Below, piece after piece: positions 17,184 to 26,400 of a stretch of 64,000 nt of DNA. Every line of letters starts with the position of its first letter. Position 1 is the first letter of the stretch. The DNA comes from Comamonas sp. B21-038 (GTDB lineage Bacteria > Pseudomonadota > Gammaproteobacteria > Burkholderiales > Burkholderiaceae_C): assembly GCF_022387135.1 (NCBI RefSeq), contig NZ_CP092462.1, positions 2,108,001 through 2,172,000 on the forward strand, in the 5' to 3' direction. The notes under the pieces are model-generated. The model was not told the origin of the DNA, ran no database searches, and was given only the letters and a program-made list of their open reading frames with translations. Made by a program: the position numbers and the translations under genes.

Positions 17184-19004
17184 ATGTCCACAACTGAAAA
17201 ACCATCTTCTGCACGTGCATCTGACGCGCCAGCGGGCGCTGAAGGCCACAATCCGGCCGCTAGCGTTGCGCAGATGCCACTGCGCGCACGCTTGTCGCGC
17301 CTGGCGCCCTACTTTGGCTACCAACGCTGGACCTGGGTACTGGCGATCCTGGCGACGATCGTGGTAGCAGGCACCGAGCCGGCTATTCCCGCACTGCTCA
17401 AGCCTTTGCTGGACCAGGGCTTCACCGGTGGCACCTTGCCGCTGTGGGCAGTGCCGGTCACCATCGTCGGCGTCTTTTTCATCCGAGGTCTGGCGCAGTT
17501 CATCAACCAATACGCACTCGCACGCATTGCCAATGACGGCATGATGCGCCTGCGCGAGAACCTCTTCGGCCGGGTGCTCGATGCACACCTGGGCCTTTTT
17601 ACCAAGCAATCGGCCAGTGCGCTGTCCAACACCGTGGTGTACGAGGTGCAAAACGGCTCCACACTCATCGTGCAGGCCTTGCTGATGCTCTCGCGCGATG
17701 GCTTCACGGTCATTGCACTGTTGATGTATTTGCTCTACCTGAACTGGCAGCTGACCTTGATCGTCGCCGTGCTGCTGCCCAGCGTGTCGTGGATCATGAA
17801 GAAGCTCTCCAAGCGCCTCTACCACATCACCAAGGCCAGTCAGCAGGCCACCGATGAGCTGGCCTATGTGGTCGAAGAAAACGTGCTGGCACACCGCATG
17901 GTGCGCATCCACGCCGCCCAGGCCAGCCAGTCGGGCCGCTTCCAGATTCTGAGCCGCAAGCTGCGCCAGCTGGCCATCAAGGCCACCATCGCATCGGCAG
18001 CGATGACGCCTCTCACCCAGCTGCTGGCGGCCGTCGCACTGTCTGCGGTGATCTGCATTGCGCTGTGGCAAAGCCGCACCACCGGCATCAATGCCAAGGA
18101 TGTGACCGTCGGCGGCTTTGTGGCCTTTATCTCCGCGATGCTGATGCTGATTGCGCCTATCCGCCGCCTGGCCGATGTGGCCAACCCGTTGACCCGGGGC
18201 GTAGCTGCGTTGGAACGCGGACTGGGCTTGCTCGAAGAAATCCCGCCCGAACAAGGCGGTGGCTACAAGACGGAACAAGCACGTGGTGCCATTGCGCTGC
18301 AGGATGTGAGCGTGGGGTTTGGCGAAGACAAGGCCCCGGCGCTGCGCCACCTGAGCCTGACCATCCACCCGGGCGAAGTGGTGGCGCTGGTCGGCCCGTC
18401 GGGCGCCGGCAAAACCACGCTGGTCAACCTGCTGCCGCGCTTTGTGGAGCCCAGCGAGGGCCAGATCAGCATTGATGGCGTGGCGCTGGGCGACTGGGAC
18501 CTGCACAGCCTGCGCAGCCAGTTTGCGATGGTGAGCCAGGACGTGGTGATGTTCAACGACACCATCGCCGCCAATGTGGCGCTGGGCCAGGATGTGGACG
18601 AAAAACGCCTGCTCGAATGCCTGGCTGCCGCCAATCTGCAGGACTTTGTCGAACGCCAGCCGCAGGGCATCTACAGCCTGGTCGGCCACAATGCCAACCA
18701 GTTGTCGGGCGGCCAGCGCCAGCGCCTGGCCATTGCCCGCGCGCTGTACAAGAATGCGCCGATCCTGATCCTCGACGAAGCCACGTCGGCCCTCGATACC
18801 GAGTCCGAACGTCTCGTGCAAGAAGCCCTCTCGCGCCTGATGCAGGGCCGCACCACCCTGGTCATCGCCCACCGCTTGTCCACGATCGAACATGCCGACC
18901 GTGTGGTGGTGATGGAGCGCGGCCAGGTCGTGGAGCAAGGTACGCACCAGCAACTGATCGACTTGGGCGGCCTGTACGCACGCCTGCAGTCGCGCCCCCA
19001 CTGA
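17184..19004 (+). CDS. msbA: MsbA-type lipid A export ABC transporter (ATPase-permease half transporter)
   Basis: Homodimeric flippase that moves lipid A-core from the inner to the outer leaflet of the inner membrane. The 606-aa protein has a long hydrophilic N-terminus, six membrane helices (residues about 45-330) and an ATPase domain with Walker A GPSGAGKTT (about 404-412), signature LSGGQRQR (about 507) and Walker B ILILDEATSALD, followed by the H-loop IAHRLSTIE. These features cannot separate MsbA from other ABCB half transporters, but overall length and the single-gene setting fit MsbA of Comamonadaceae. lpxK, its partner in many genomes, is 23 kb away here. Confidence 0.85.
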   Translation: MSTTEKPSSARASDAPAGAEGHNPAASVAQMPLRARLSRLAPYFGYQRWTWVLAILATIVVAGTEPAIPALLKPLLDQGFTGGTLPLWAVPVTIVGVFFIRGLAQFINQYALARIANDGMMRLRENLFGRVLDAHLGLFTKQSASALSNTVVYEVQNGSTLIVQALLMLSRDGFTVIALLMYLLYLNWQLTLIVAVLLPSVSWIMKKLSKRLYHITKASQQATDELAYVVEENVLAHRMVRIHAAQASQSGRFQILSRKLRQLAIKATIASAAMTPLTQLLAAVALSAVICIALWQSRTTGINAKDVTVGGFVAFISAMLMLIAPIRRLADVANPLTRGVAALERGLGLLEEIPPEQGGGYKTEQARGAIALQDVSVGFGEDKAPALRHLSLTIHPGEVVALVGPSGAGKTTLVNLLPRFVEPSEGQISIDGVALGDWDLHSLRSQFAMVSQDVVMFNDTIAANVALGQDVDEKRLLECLAAANLQDFVERQPQGIYSLVGHNANQLSGGQRQRLAIARALYKNAPILILDEATSALDTESERLVQEALSRLMQGRTTLVIAHRLSTIEHADRVVVMERGQVVEQGTHQQLIDLGGLYARLQSRPH

Positions 19005-19137
19005 ACCCACGGGGCCTCAGCAGGAGGCCCCAACATCTGCTTACCGCGCAGAACCACAGCGGCGGGTGACAGCCTTGCGCTATCGCCGCTAGCATGCAGA
19101 TAGACGACCATCCCGGTCGCTATTTGGAGGGGGCTGC

Positions 19138-20034
19138 ATGCGTAGTTATTTCTTACCCAGTTGGCGCCAGCTCTGGCTGGCCGCCCTGCTCTGCTGTTGG
19201 GCAGCACTGGCCCAGGCCAGCAACAAGCCAGCCTTGTGGCTTGCGCAAAAATACCCCGGTGGCTTGGATCTGCAGCAGTACTGGGTGAGTGAGAAATACG
19301 ACGGAGTGCGCGGCTACTGGGATGGCCAAGCCCTGTGGACCCGCCAAGGCACAGCCATTACTGCCCCGGCCTGGTACACCGCTGGCTGGCCAGCCACGCC
19401 GATGGAGGGTGAGCTATGGGCCGGGCGCGGCCAGTTTGCACGCGCCCAGTCCATCACCAGCAAAGCCACGCCGGCGGATGCCGACTGGCAAGCCCTGCGC
19501 TTCATGGTGTTTGATGCGCCTGCCACGCCCGGCAGTTTTACCGAGCGCCTGCAGGCCATTGCGCAGTTTGTAGACGCTGTGCAGCAGCCCTGGGTAAAGG
19601 CCACGCCGCAATGGCGGGAGAGCGAGGAAGCCCGCCTGATGGCGCAGATGCAGCGCATCGTGCGCGAAGGTGGCGAAGGGCTGATGCTGCACAAGGCCAG
19701 CGCCGCCTACCGCAGTGGACGCAGCGGCGATGTGCTCAAGCTCAAACCGCATGAGGATGCCGAAGCCCAGGTGGTGGGCCATGCACCGGGACGCGGCAAA
19801 TACGAAGGGATGACTGGCGCCTTGCTGGTCCGCACTGCCGATGGTATTGACTTCAAACTGGGCAGCGGTTTGAGCGATGCGCAGCGCCGCGATCCACCCG
19901 CCCTCGGCAGCTGGGTCACCTACCGCTACCGTGGCCTGCACGACAGCGGCAAGCCGCGCTTTGCCAGCTTTTGGCGCGTGCGTGAAGAAGGCATGCCACC
20001 CTCCCCGGCAAGCGACCTGGCAAGCACGCCATGA
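19138..20034 (+). CDS. ATP-dependent DNA ligase with signal peptide (Lig E type)
   Basis: A minimal ATP-dependent DNA ligase predicted to act in the periplasm. The 298-aa protein starts with a Sec signal (LWLAALLCCWAALAQASNKP). Nucleotidyltransferase motif I is SEKYDGVRGYWDG with the adenylated lysine at about residue 53. Motif III-like (LRFMVFDAP), motif IV (EGGEGLMLHKASA) and motif V (LKLKPHEDAEAQVVG) follow, then an OB-fold (GSWVTYRYRGL). There is no extra DNA-binding domain, as in Lig E. GGAGG lies 6 bases before the ATG. Lig E enzymes occur in competent Gram-negatives and have been proposed to act on extracellular or incoming DNA; that role is inference here. Confidence 0.88.
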   Translation: MRSYFLPSWRQLWLAALLCCWAALAQASNKPALWLAQKYPGGLDLQQYWVSEKYDGVRGYWDGQALWTRQGTAITAPAWYTAGWPATPMEGELWAGRGQFARAQSITSKATPADADWQALRFMVFDAPATPGSFTERLQAIAQFVDAVQQPWVKATPQWRESEEARLMAQMQRIVREGGEGLMLHKASAAYRSGRSGDVLKLKPHEDAEAQVVGHAPGRGKYEGMTGALLVRTADGIDFKLGSGLSDAQRRDPPALGSWVTYRYRGLHDSGKPRFASFWRVREEGMPPSPASDLASTP

Positions 20035-20052
20035 GTGACGAACAGGCATAAA

Positions 20053-20077
20053 AAAAGCAGCGCATTGCGCTGCTTTT
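20053..20077. terminator. Bidirectional terminator between ligase and decarboxylase genes
   Basis: A perfect 11-bp stem (AAAAGCAGCGC, loop ATT, GCGCTGCTTTT) with A-run on the left and T-run on the right. It serves the convergent ligE-like and decarboxylase transcripts. Confidence 0.85.
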
Positions 20078-20137
20078 GAGGTGAGGCGAGCGTGACACAG
20101 GAGTCTCAAAATCCCCCGCAGTTACGCCCCTGCCCGA

Positions 20138-22696
20138 TCAGACCTTGGGCGTGCGTGGCTTGGCCACACGGCGCGGCTTGGGCGCGGCTTGCGGCGTCTT
20201 GGCCACGGGCGACACCACACCCTCGCTGGCATCACCCAAGGGCTTTTCAGCGTTGAGCGACTTCTTCATCGCAGCGGTGCTGCGCTTTTTGGCCGACGAT
20301 GCGGGCGCCTTGCCTTCCAGCATGGGGCTGCGCTTCTTCGACGATGCCACTGGGGCGGAAACCACCTGGGTCTGCATTGCCTGGTCGCTGGCGTCCATCG
20401 CGACGCAGTCGGCGTAGTAACGCACTTCGCCACTTTCTTCGTCCACCAGTTCGACCAGGCCGTGGATATCGGTCTCAAAACCTGGGCAGAGCTTGGAGAA
20501 CTCACGTGCAAAGATGAGGTAGTCCACGATCTTCTTGTTGAAGACTTCACCAGGAATCAGCAACGGAATGCCGGGTGGGTAAGGCGTGACCAGACCCACG
20601 GTAACGCGGCCTTCCAGATGGTCGATCTCTACACGCTCGGTCTTGCGGCGCGCGATGTGCGCAAACGCGTCCGACGGCTTCATAGCAGGCGTCAGGTCCG
20701 ACAGGTACATCTCCGTGGTCAGACGGGCGATGTCGTACTTGGCATAGAGCTGGTGCACGTGCTGGCACAGATCCTTCAGACCCATGCGCTCATAGCGCTT
20801 GTGCTGCTGGCAGAACTCGGGAAGGATGCGCCACATCGGCTGGTTCTTCTCGTAGTCGTCCTTGAACTGCTGCAGCGCGGTCAGCATCGTGTTCCAGCGG
20901 CCCTTGGTGATGCCAATGGTGAACATGATGAAGAACGAGTACAAACCGGTCTTCTCGACCACCACGCCGTGCTCGGCCAGGTACTTGGTGACGATGGACG
21001 CGGGGATGCCGGTCTCGTCGAAGTCGCCGTCCAGGTCCAGACCGGGCGTCACGATGGTGGACTTGATCGGGTCCAGCATGTTGAAGCCATCGGCCAGATC
21101 GCCAAAGCCGTGCCAGTTGTCGAACTCCTTGCCGTTCTTGCCCTTGGTCTTGCGCGATGCATCCGGGCCACGAATGATCCAGTCCTGGGCCGAGCCCACG
21201 CCTTCATCGGCCAGGGCTTCGGGGCCCCAGACCTGGAACCACCAGTCGTCCTCGCCAAATTCCTCGTCCACCTTGCGCATCGCACGGCGGAAGTCCAGCG
21301 CCTCCAGGATCGACTCCTCCACCAGCGCGGTGCCGCCGGGCGGCTCCATCATCGCAGCGGCCACATCGCAGCTGGCGATGATGCTGTACTGCGGGCTGGT
21401 CGAGGTGTGCATCAGGTACGCCTCGTTGAACAGGTTGAAGTCCAGCTTTTGGGTCTGGCTGTCCTGCACCAGCACGTGCGATGCCTGGCTGATACCGGCC
21501 AGCAACTTGTGGATGGACTGGGTGGCATACACCACCGAGTGTTTCGGGCGCGCGCGCTTCTTGCCCATGGCGTGGTAGCTGCCATAGAAGGGGTGGAAGG
21601 CCGCATGTGGCAACCAGGCTTCGTCAAAGTGCAGGTTGTCGACATAGCCATCGAGCTTTTGCTTGATGGTCTCGGTGTTGTAGAGCACGCCGTCGTAGGT
21701 CGATTGCGTCAGGGTCAGCACACGGGGCTTGACCGTTTTTGGATCGACTCCCTTGAGCAGCGGGTTCGCAGCAATCTTGGCCTCGATGGTCTTGGGCGAG
21801 AACTCGCTCTCATGGATCGGGCCGATGATGCCGAAGTGGTTGCGCGTGGGCTTCAGGAACACCGGAATCGCACCCGTCATGATGATGGAATGCAGGATGG
21901 ACTTGTGGCAGTTGCGGTCCACCACCACCACATCGCCGGGCGCTACCGTGTGGTGCCAAACCATCTTGTTCGAGGTCGAGGTACCGTTAGTCACAAAGAA
22001 GCAGTGGTCGGCATTGAAGATGCGCGCCGCATTGCGCTCGCTCTCACCAATCGCGCCGTTGTGGTCCAGCAGCTGGCCCAGCTCTTCCACAGCGTTGCAG
22101 ACGTCGGAGCGCAGCATGTTCTCGCCATAGAACTGGTGGTACATCTGGCCAATCGGGCTCTTCAAGAAAGCCACACCGCCGCCGTGACCGGGGCAGTGCC
22201 AGCTGTAGGAGCCGTCTTCGGCGTAATCCAGCAGCGCCTTGAAGAACGGTGGCTGGATGCCTTCGAGGTAGTTCTTGGCTTCGCGCAGGATGTGCTTGGC
22301 CACGAACTCGGGCGTGTCCTCGAACATGTGGATGAAGCCGTGCAGCTCACGCAGGATGTCGTTGGGCAGGTGGCGGCTGGTCTTGGTTTCGCCGTAGATG
22401 TAGATCGGCACATCGGGATTCTTGCGTCGCACTTCGGTGATGAAGTCACGCAGGTTGTGCACGATCTGGTCATCACCGCCGCCCAGTTGGAACTCCTCGT
22501 CATCGATCGACAGGATGAAGGCACTGGCGCGGCTTTGCTGCTGCGCAAACTGGCTCAGGTCACCGTAGCTGGTCACGCCCAGCACCTCAAAGCCCTCCTC
22601 CTCGATGGCATGCGCCAGATCGCGGATGCTCAGGCCGGAAGTGTTTTCCGAGCGAAAGTCCTCGTCAATGATGACGATGGGAAAGCGAAACTTCAT
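20138..22696 (-). CDS. PLP-dependent arginine/lysine/ornithine decarboxylase with basic C-terminal tail
   Basis: Group III (wing-domain) amino acid decarboxylase that converts a basic amino acid to a polyamine or diamine. An N-terminal CheY-like wing (FPIVIIDEDFRSENTSGLSI, up to about residue 130) precedes the aspartate-aminotransferase fold. HCPGHGGG (167-174), HFDEAW (Asp about 358) and the PLP lysine in TQSIHKLLAG (about Lys-397) are intact. The 852-aa length exceeds the usual 710-760 because of an extra 80-90 residues at the end, rich in Lys, Ala, Pro and Ser (SSKKRSP, SSAKKRST, PKPRRVAKPRTPKV). Substrate (Arg, Lys or Orn) cannot be decided by eye. Confidence 0.9.
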   Translation of the reverse strand: MKFRFPIVIIDEDFRSENTSGLSIRDLAHAIEEEGFEVLGVTSYGDLSQFAQQQSRASAFILSIDDEEFQLGGGDDQIVHNLRDFITEVRRKNPDVPIYIYGETKTSRHLPNDILRELHGFIHMFEDTPEFVAKHILREAKNYLEGIQPPFFKALLDYAEDGSYSWHCPGHGGGVAFLKSPIGQMYHQFYGENMLRSDVCNAVEELGQLLDHNGAIGESERNAARIFNADHCFFVTNGTSTSNKMVWHHTVAPGDVVVVDRNCHKSILHSIIMTGAIPVFLKPTRNHFGIIGPIHESEFSPKTIEAKIAANPLLKGVDPKTVKPRVLTLTQSTYDGVLYNTETIKQKLDGYVDNLHFDEAWLPHAAFHPFYGSYHAMGKKRARPKHSVVYATQSIHKLLAGISQASHVLVQDSQTQKLDFNLFNEAYLMHTSTSPQYSIIASCDVAAAMMEPPGGTALVEESILEALDFRRAMRKVDEEFGEDDWWFQVWGPEALADEGVGSAQDWIIRGPDASRKTKGKNGKEFDNWHGFGDLADGFNMLDPIKSTIVTPGLDLDGDFDETGIPASIVTKYLAEHGVVVEKTGLYSFFIMFTIGITKGRWNTMLTALQQFKDDYEKNQPMWRILPEFCQQHKRYERMGLKDLCQHVHQLYAKYDIARLTTEMYLSDLTPAMKPSDAFAHIARRKTERVEIDHLEGRVTVGLVTPYPPGIPLLIPGEVFNKKIVDYLIFAREFSKLCPGFETDIHGLVELVDEESGEVRYYADCVAMDASDQAMQTQVVSAPVASSKKRSPMLEGKAPASSAKKRSTAAMKKSLNAEKPLGDASEGVVSPVAKTPQAAPKPRRVAKPRTPKV

Positions 22697-22854
22697 GGGC
22701 GTTCCCGCAGCCGCGGGCCTCAGTAAAACAATCGAAACAGCCGCGAAGTGTACGGAATTTGCACGCCCTTTTTATGTATCCTGCATCAATTGCCGCAAAA
22801 TTGGTCGGCATATCGCACAATCGGCCTACAAACCTATTCCAACGAGGGGGACTT

Positions 22855-23295
22855 ATGGAGATTTCAACCGTGTGGTGGCTGCTGACCGGCCTGGCCGTTG
22901 TCGCCGAGCTGCTCACCGGCACCCTGTATTTGCTGATGGTCGCGATCGGCATGGCCGCCGCTGCCATCGCTGCGCACCTGGGTGCCAGCGAAGTGGCGCA
23001 GATCCTCATCGCGGCCATCGTGGGCGCGGCCACCGTACTGGCCTGCTATATGCGGCAAAAGCGCCGTGGTTCGCTGCTGTCGGGCGAGCGCGATCAGGAC
23101 ATGCACCTGGACATTGGCGAACAGGTCCATATCGACCATTGGGATGCCGACCGCACCGCCCAGGTGCGCTACCGGGGCGCGCCCTGGTCGGCCAGCTTGC
23201 TCGGCCAGCACCCAGCGCTGCCCGGCGCCTACCGCGTGGTGCGGCTGGACGGCAACCGCTTGCTGGTGGAACCTGCCGACCCGGCCGCACACTAA
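22855..23295 (+). CDS. NfeD-family membrane protein
   Basis: A short-form NfeD protein, commonly paired with an SPFH protein and thought to act in membrane-domain organisation or quality control. The 146-aa product starts with hydrophobic helices (WWLLTGLAVVAELLTGTLYL, a second helix about residues 24-60) followed by a soluble OB-fold (LDIGEQVHIDHW and RTAQVRYRGAPWSA). GAGGGGG precedes the ATG at 22855. The SPFH gene starts 190 bases downstream, the conserved order. Confidence 0.9.
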   Translation: MEISTVWWLLTGLAVVAELLTGTLYLLMVAIGMAAAAIAAHLGASEVAQILIAAIVGAATVLACYMRQKRRGSLLSGERDQDMHLDIGEQVHIDHWDADRTAQVRYRGAPWSASLLGQHPALPGAYRVVRLDGNRLLVEPADPAAH

Positions 23296-23487
23296 GAACC
23301 GCGTGCAATCACTGGGGCATACAACATAAATAACAGGCGCTGCCAAACCCATGCCCCGCCCCCCCCGCTTGGCCGTCACACCTGCATGGTGTAATGGCCA
23401 GGCCCTTTGAGCCAGGGGCCCGCCCCCAGCCCATCACCGCTAAAACCGGCGCATGCCCCAACGCCTGCGCCCACACGAGGAGAGCCC

Positions 23488-24402
23488 ATGGAAGTCGCCA
23501 TCATCATATTTGTCATCGCCATCATCTTCATCGCGATGTCCGTCAAGATCGTGCCCCAGCAGCACGCCTGGATCAAAGAGCGCCTGGGCCGCTATGCCGG
23601 CACCCTGGCCCCCGGCCCGCGCTTCATCATCCCCTTCGTCGACAAAGTGGCCTACAAGCACAGCCTGAAGGAAATCCCGCTGGATGTGCCCAGCCAGATC
23701 TGTATTACCCGCGACAACACGCAGCTGCAGGTGGACGGCATCCTGTACTTCCAGGTGACCGACCCGATGCGCGCCAGCTACGGCTCGTCCAACTACATCA
23801 TGGCCGTCACCCAGCTGGCCCAGACCTCGCTGCGCAGCGTGATCGGCAAGCTGGAGCTGGACAAGACCTTTGAAGAGCGCGACATGATCAACGCCCAGAT
23901 CGTCTCGGCCATCGACGAGGCCGCGCTGAACTGGGGCGTCAAGGTGCTGCGCTATGAAATCAAGGATCTGACGCCACCGGCAGAAATCCTGCGCTCCATG
24001 CAAGCCCAGATCACCGCCGAGCGTGAAAAGCGCGCACTGATCGCCGCCTCCGAAGGCCGCCGCCAAGAACAAATCAACATCGCCACCGGCGAACGCGAAG
24101 CCTTCATCGCCCGCTCCGAAGGTGAGAAGCAAGCCGCCATCAACAAGGCACAAGGCGAGGCCGCATCGATCACCGCCGTGGCCGATGCAACCGCACAAGC
24201 GCTGGAGCGCATCGCCTCCGCCATCCGCCAGCCAGGCGGCGAGCAAGCCGTGCAGCTGAAGGTGGCCGAGCAAGCCGTCGATGCCTACGGCAAGCTGGCC
24301 AGCGACGCCACCACCACCTTGGTCGTCCCCAGCAACATGACCGAGGTCTCCAGCCTGATCACCTCGGCCATGCGCATGATCCAGACCGGCAAGGGCCAGT
24401 AA
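23488..24402 (+). CDS. SPFH-domain protein, stomatin/QmcA-like
   Basis: Inner-membrane scaffold of the stomatin/prohibitin/flotillin/HflK group, partner of the NfeD protein upstream. The 304-aa protein has one N-terminal helix (VAIIIFVIAIIFIAMSVKIV), then the SPFH domain (PQQHAWIKERLGRYAGTLAP, DNTQLQVDGILYFQVTDPMR) and a long coiled coil with alternating A/E/K/R (QAQITAEREKRALIAASEGR). It matches E. coli QmcA in layout and length. CGAGGAG precedes the ATG. A terminator follows the stop by about 20 bases. Confidence 0.92.
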   Translation: MEVAIIIFVIAIIFIAMSVKIVPQQHAWIKERLGRYAGTLAPGPRFIIPFVDKVAYKHSLKEIPLDVPSQICITRDNTQLQVDGILYFQVTDPMRASYGSSNYIMAVTQLAQTSLRSVIGKLELDKTFEERDMINAQIVSAIDEAALNWGVKVLRYEIKDLTPPAEILRSMQAQITAEREKRALIAASEGRRQEQINIATGEREAFIARSEGEKQAAINKAQGEAASITAVADATAQALERIASAIRQPGGEQAVQLKVAEQAVDAYGKLASDATTTLVVPSNMTEVSSLITSAMRMIQTGKGQ

Positions 24403-24420
24403 AGAACCTGGCCAGCGTGC

Positions 24421-24457
24421 ATGCAGCGCCAACCCTTCCGGAGGCGCTGCATTTTTT
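24421..24457 (+). terminator. Terminator of the nfeD-SPFH operon
   Basis: ATGCAGCGCC (24421-24430) pairs with GGCGCTGCAT (24443-24452), followed by five Ts. Confidence 0.85.
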
Positions 24458-24522
24458 CCAAACAACCACCCTCTTTGCCGGAAGCCGCCAAATTTCAGGC
24501 TAGAATACACGCTTCACCGACT

Positions 24523-24613
<91 letters not shown>

Positions 24614-24632
24614 GTCAACAGGTGAAATTGTC

Positions 24633-24659
24633 AGCCAAGCTGTCCACGCTTGGCTTTTT
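24633..24659 (+). terminator. Terminator between the two tRNA-Ser genes
   Basis: AGCCAAGC (24633-24640) pairs with GCTTGGCT (24648-24655), then TTTT. It suggests each tRNA-Ser copy is transcribed separately or that read-through is limited. Confidence 0.75.
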
Positions 24660-24700
24660 ATTTCCTGGCCACCACAGGACGTAAAACGTACAAAACATGC

Positions 24701-24791
24701 GGAGAGGTGGATGAGTGGTTTAAGTCGCACGCCTGGAAAGCGTGTGTGGGTTAATAGCCCACCGCGGGTTCGAATCCCGCCTTCTCCGCCA
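24701..24791 (+). tRNA. tRNA-Ser (anticodon GGA), second copy
   Basis: Identical to the first copy except for one base in the 3' acceptor strand (CTTCTCC instead of CCTCTCC), which makes a G-U pair in the acceptor stem. CCA is encoded. The copies start 178 bases apart and differ completely in the spacer, so the repeat is confined to the tRNA itself. Confidence 0.96.
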
Positions 24792-24855
24792 CAGATGACC
24801 GGTTCAAACGCTGCAAGGGCTTTTGAATCTGGCGCTACCAGATAGCGCACAAAGC

Positions 24856-24888
24856 AAAGGCTGCAAATTTCGGTTTGCAGCCTTTCTT
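24856..24888 (+). terminator. Terminator after the second tRNA-Ser
   Basis: Perfect 12-bp stem AAAGGCTGCAAA/TTTGCAGCCTTT around TTTCGG, followed by CTTG. The outer stem supplies a T-run at the 3' side and an A-run at the 5' side, so it could also stop the minus-strand kinase transcript. Confidence 0.8.
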
Positions 24889-24916
24889 GTTTCGGGCGTG
24901 ATGCGTTTTGGCGGGT

Positions 24917-26400
24917 CTAACGCAAATAAAACCTAAACCGCGTCCCCACATCCCCCGCCCCACTCAACAGCTCAATCGAGCTGTCATGCAGCTGCAAAAT
25001 GCGGTGCACGATCATCAAGCCCAAGCCACCAGACCGCCCATCGCTGCGGCTGTGCATGCGGCTCAACGTGGGGCGCTCGAACAGGCTGTCGCGCAGCGCC
25101 GGGGGATGCCTGGGCCGTTGTCCTGCACCGTTACGCTGATAAGGCCATGCTCTGCGGCACGCAGCTCCACCTGAATATCGCCGCCTTGCGGCGTGGCGCG
25201 GATGGCGTTGTCGATCAGGTTGACGAGGACCCGTTCGAGCATGCCGAGATCGGCGGTGACGGGGGGCAGATCCGGGTCGATCACCGCGTGCAGGCGCTGC
25301 GCCTTGGCCTCGGCGGCAAGCTCAAACTTCTGGAACACGTCCTGCAGCAGGTCGGGCAGAAAAAAGCGCTCGGGCTCGGGCTTGACCACGCCGTATTCCA
25401 GGCGCGCCAGCTCAAACAGTTTTTGCGCCAGGTCGCCGACCTTGCGGCTTTGGTCCAGTGCAATGCCCAGGTAGCGGCGGCGCTCGTCGGGCGACAGCAC
25501 ATCCGCCTTCAGTTGCAAGGTTTCCAGATAGCCATGCAAGGAGGTCAAAGGTGTGCGCAGGTCATGGGAGATATTGGCGAAGAGCTCGCGCCGCTGCTGG
25601 TCTTGGGTGCGCAGCTTTTGCCACTGCTCCCAGGTGCGTTGCGCCAGCTGTGCAAAGGCCTGGCTGAGTACGGCGATATCGGCACCTCCGTGCGCGGCCT
25701 GCTGCAGCTTGGCCTGGGCTTGGGGCAGATCGGCCAGGCCGTCGGTTTGCAGCTCTTGCACGGCTGCCGTCAGGCGCCGCAGCGGCCGGGTGATCATGCC
25801 AAAGGCCACGGCTGCTGCGACTGCGCCCAGCACCACGACGACCAGCAGCGACCAGAGCAGTGTGCGCAGCGCGCCATCGCTGCTGACGCGGGCGGCCAGG
25901 CTGTCACGGCCCTGGCCTTGCAGGATCACATAGACATAGCCCGACCGCTGGCCGCCCTGCATCAACGGCGCTGCACTGAACACCTTGCGCTCCGTCATGC
26001 TGCGCGGGTCATCACCCAATACCGGCAACGCCGCGCCGCTGAACAAACGCTGCAAGGGCTCCAGATCGACCTTTTGGCGCAGTATCCGTTCTTGCGGCGC
26101 ATCGTAGGCCTGGATGGCGCCACTGTCATCGAGCAGGTAGACCTCCACGCTCGGATTGACCTGCATCAGCTTGCCAAACAGCTCGCGGCTGGCTCCGGCG
26201 TTCAGGCCATCGGCACGCATCAACTCCGGGTAGCGCGCGATGCGCGCGGCCAGATCCTGCGACAGGCGCTGCACCACCTCTTGCTCGCGTTGGTCGGATA
26301 CCCGCATCTGCAGCCAGACTGTGGCCGCACTGCAGGCCAACAGCAGCAGCACAAAGACCACGCTCAGGCGCTGGGCCAACGTGGTGGATGCGAGCTTCAT
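24917..26400 (-). pseudogene. Sensor histidine kinase, frameshifted near the end of the ATPase domain
   Basis: Inner-membrane sensor kinase of the two-component pair with the regulator just upstream; their genes overlap (ATGA). It has two membrane helices flanking a periplasmic sensor of about 130 residues, a HAMP segment (MITRPLRRLTAAVQELQ), the H-box FANISHDLRTPLTSLHGY, the N-box LINLIDNAIRA-like VLVNLIDNAIRA and the G1 box QDNGPGIP. The reading frame then breaks at a five-base run (GGGGG on the plus strand, 25101-25105). Adding one base restores PALRDSLFERP and the G2 box GGLGLMIVHRILQLH and ends at 24917, giving a normal 494-aa kinase. As written, the protein lacks the ATP lid and would be inactive. 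Either a sequencing error or a recent loss. Confidence 0.88.

Noticed and set aside
20189..22726. Plus-strand open frame of 845 aa opposite the decarboxylase
   Set aside because: High-GC antisense shadow with no family pattern. The minus-strand gene carries full decarboxylase motifs.
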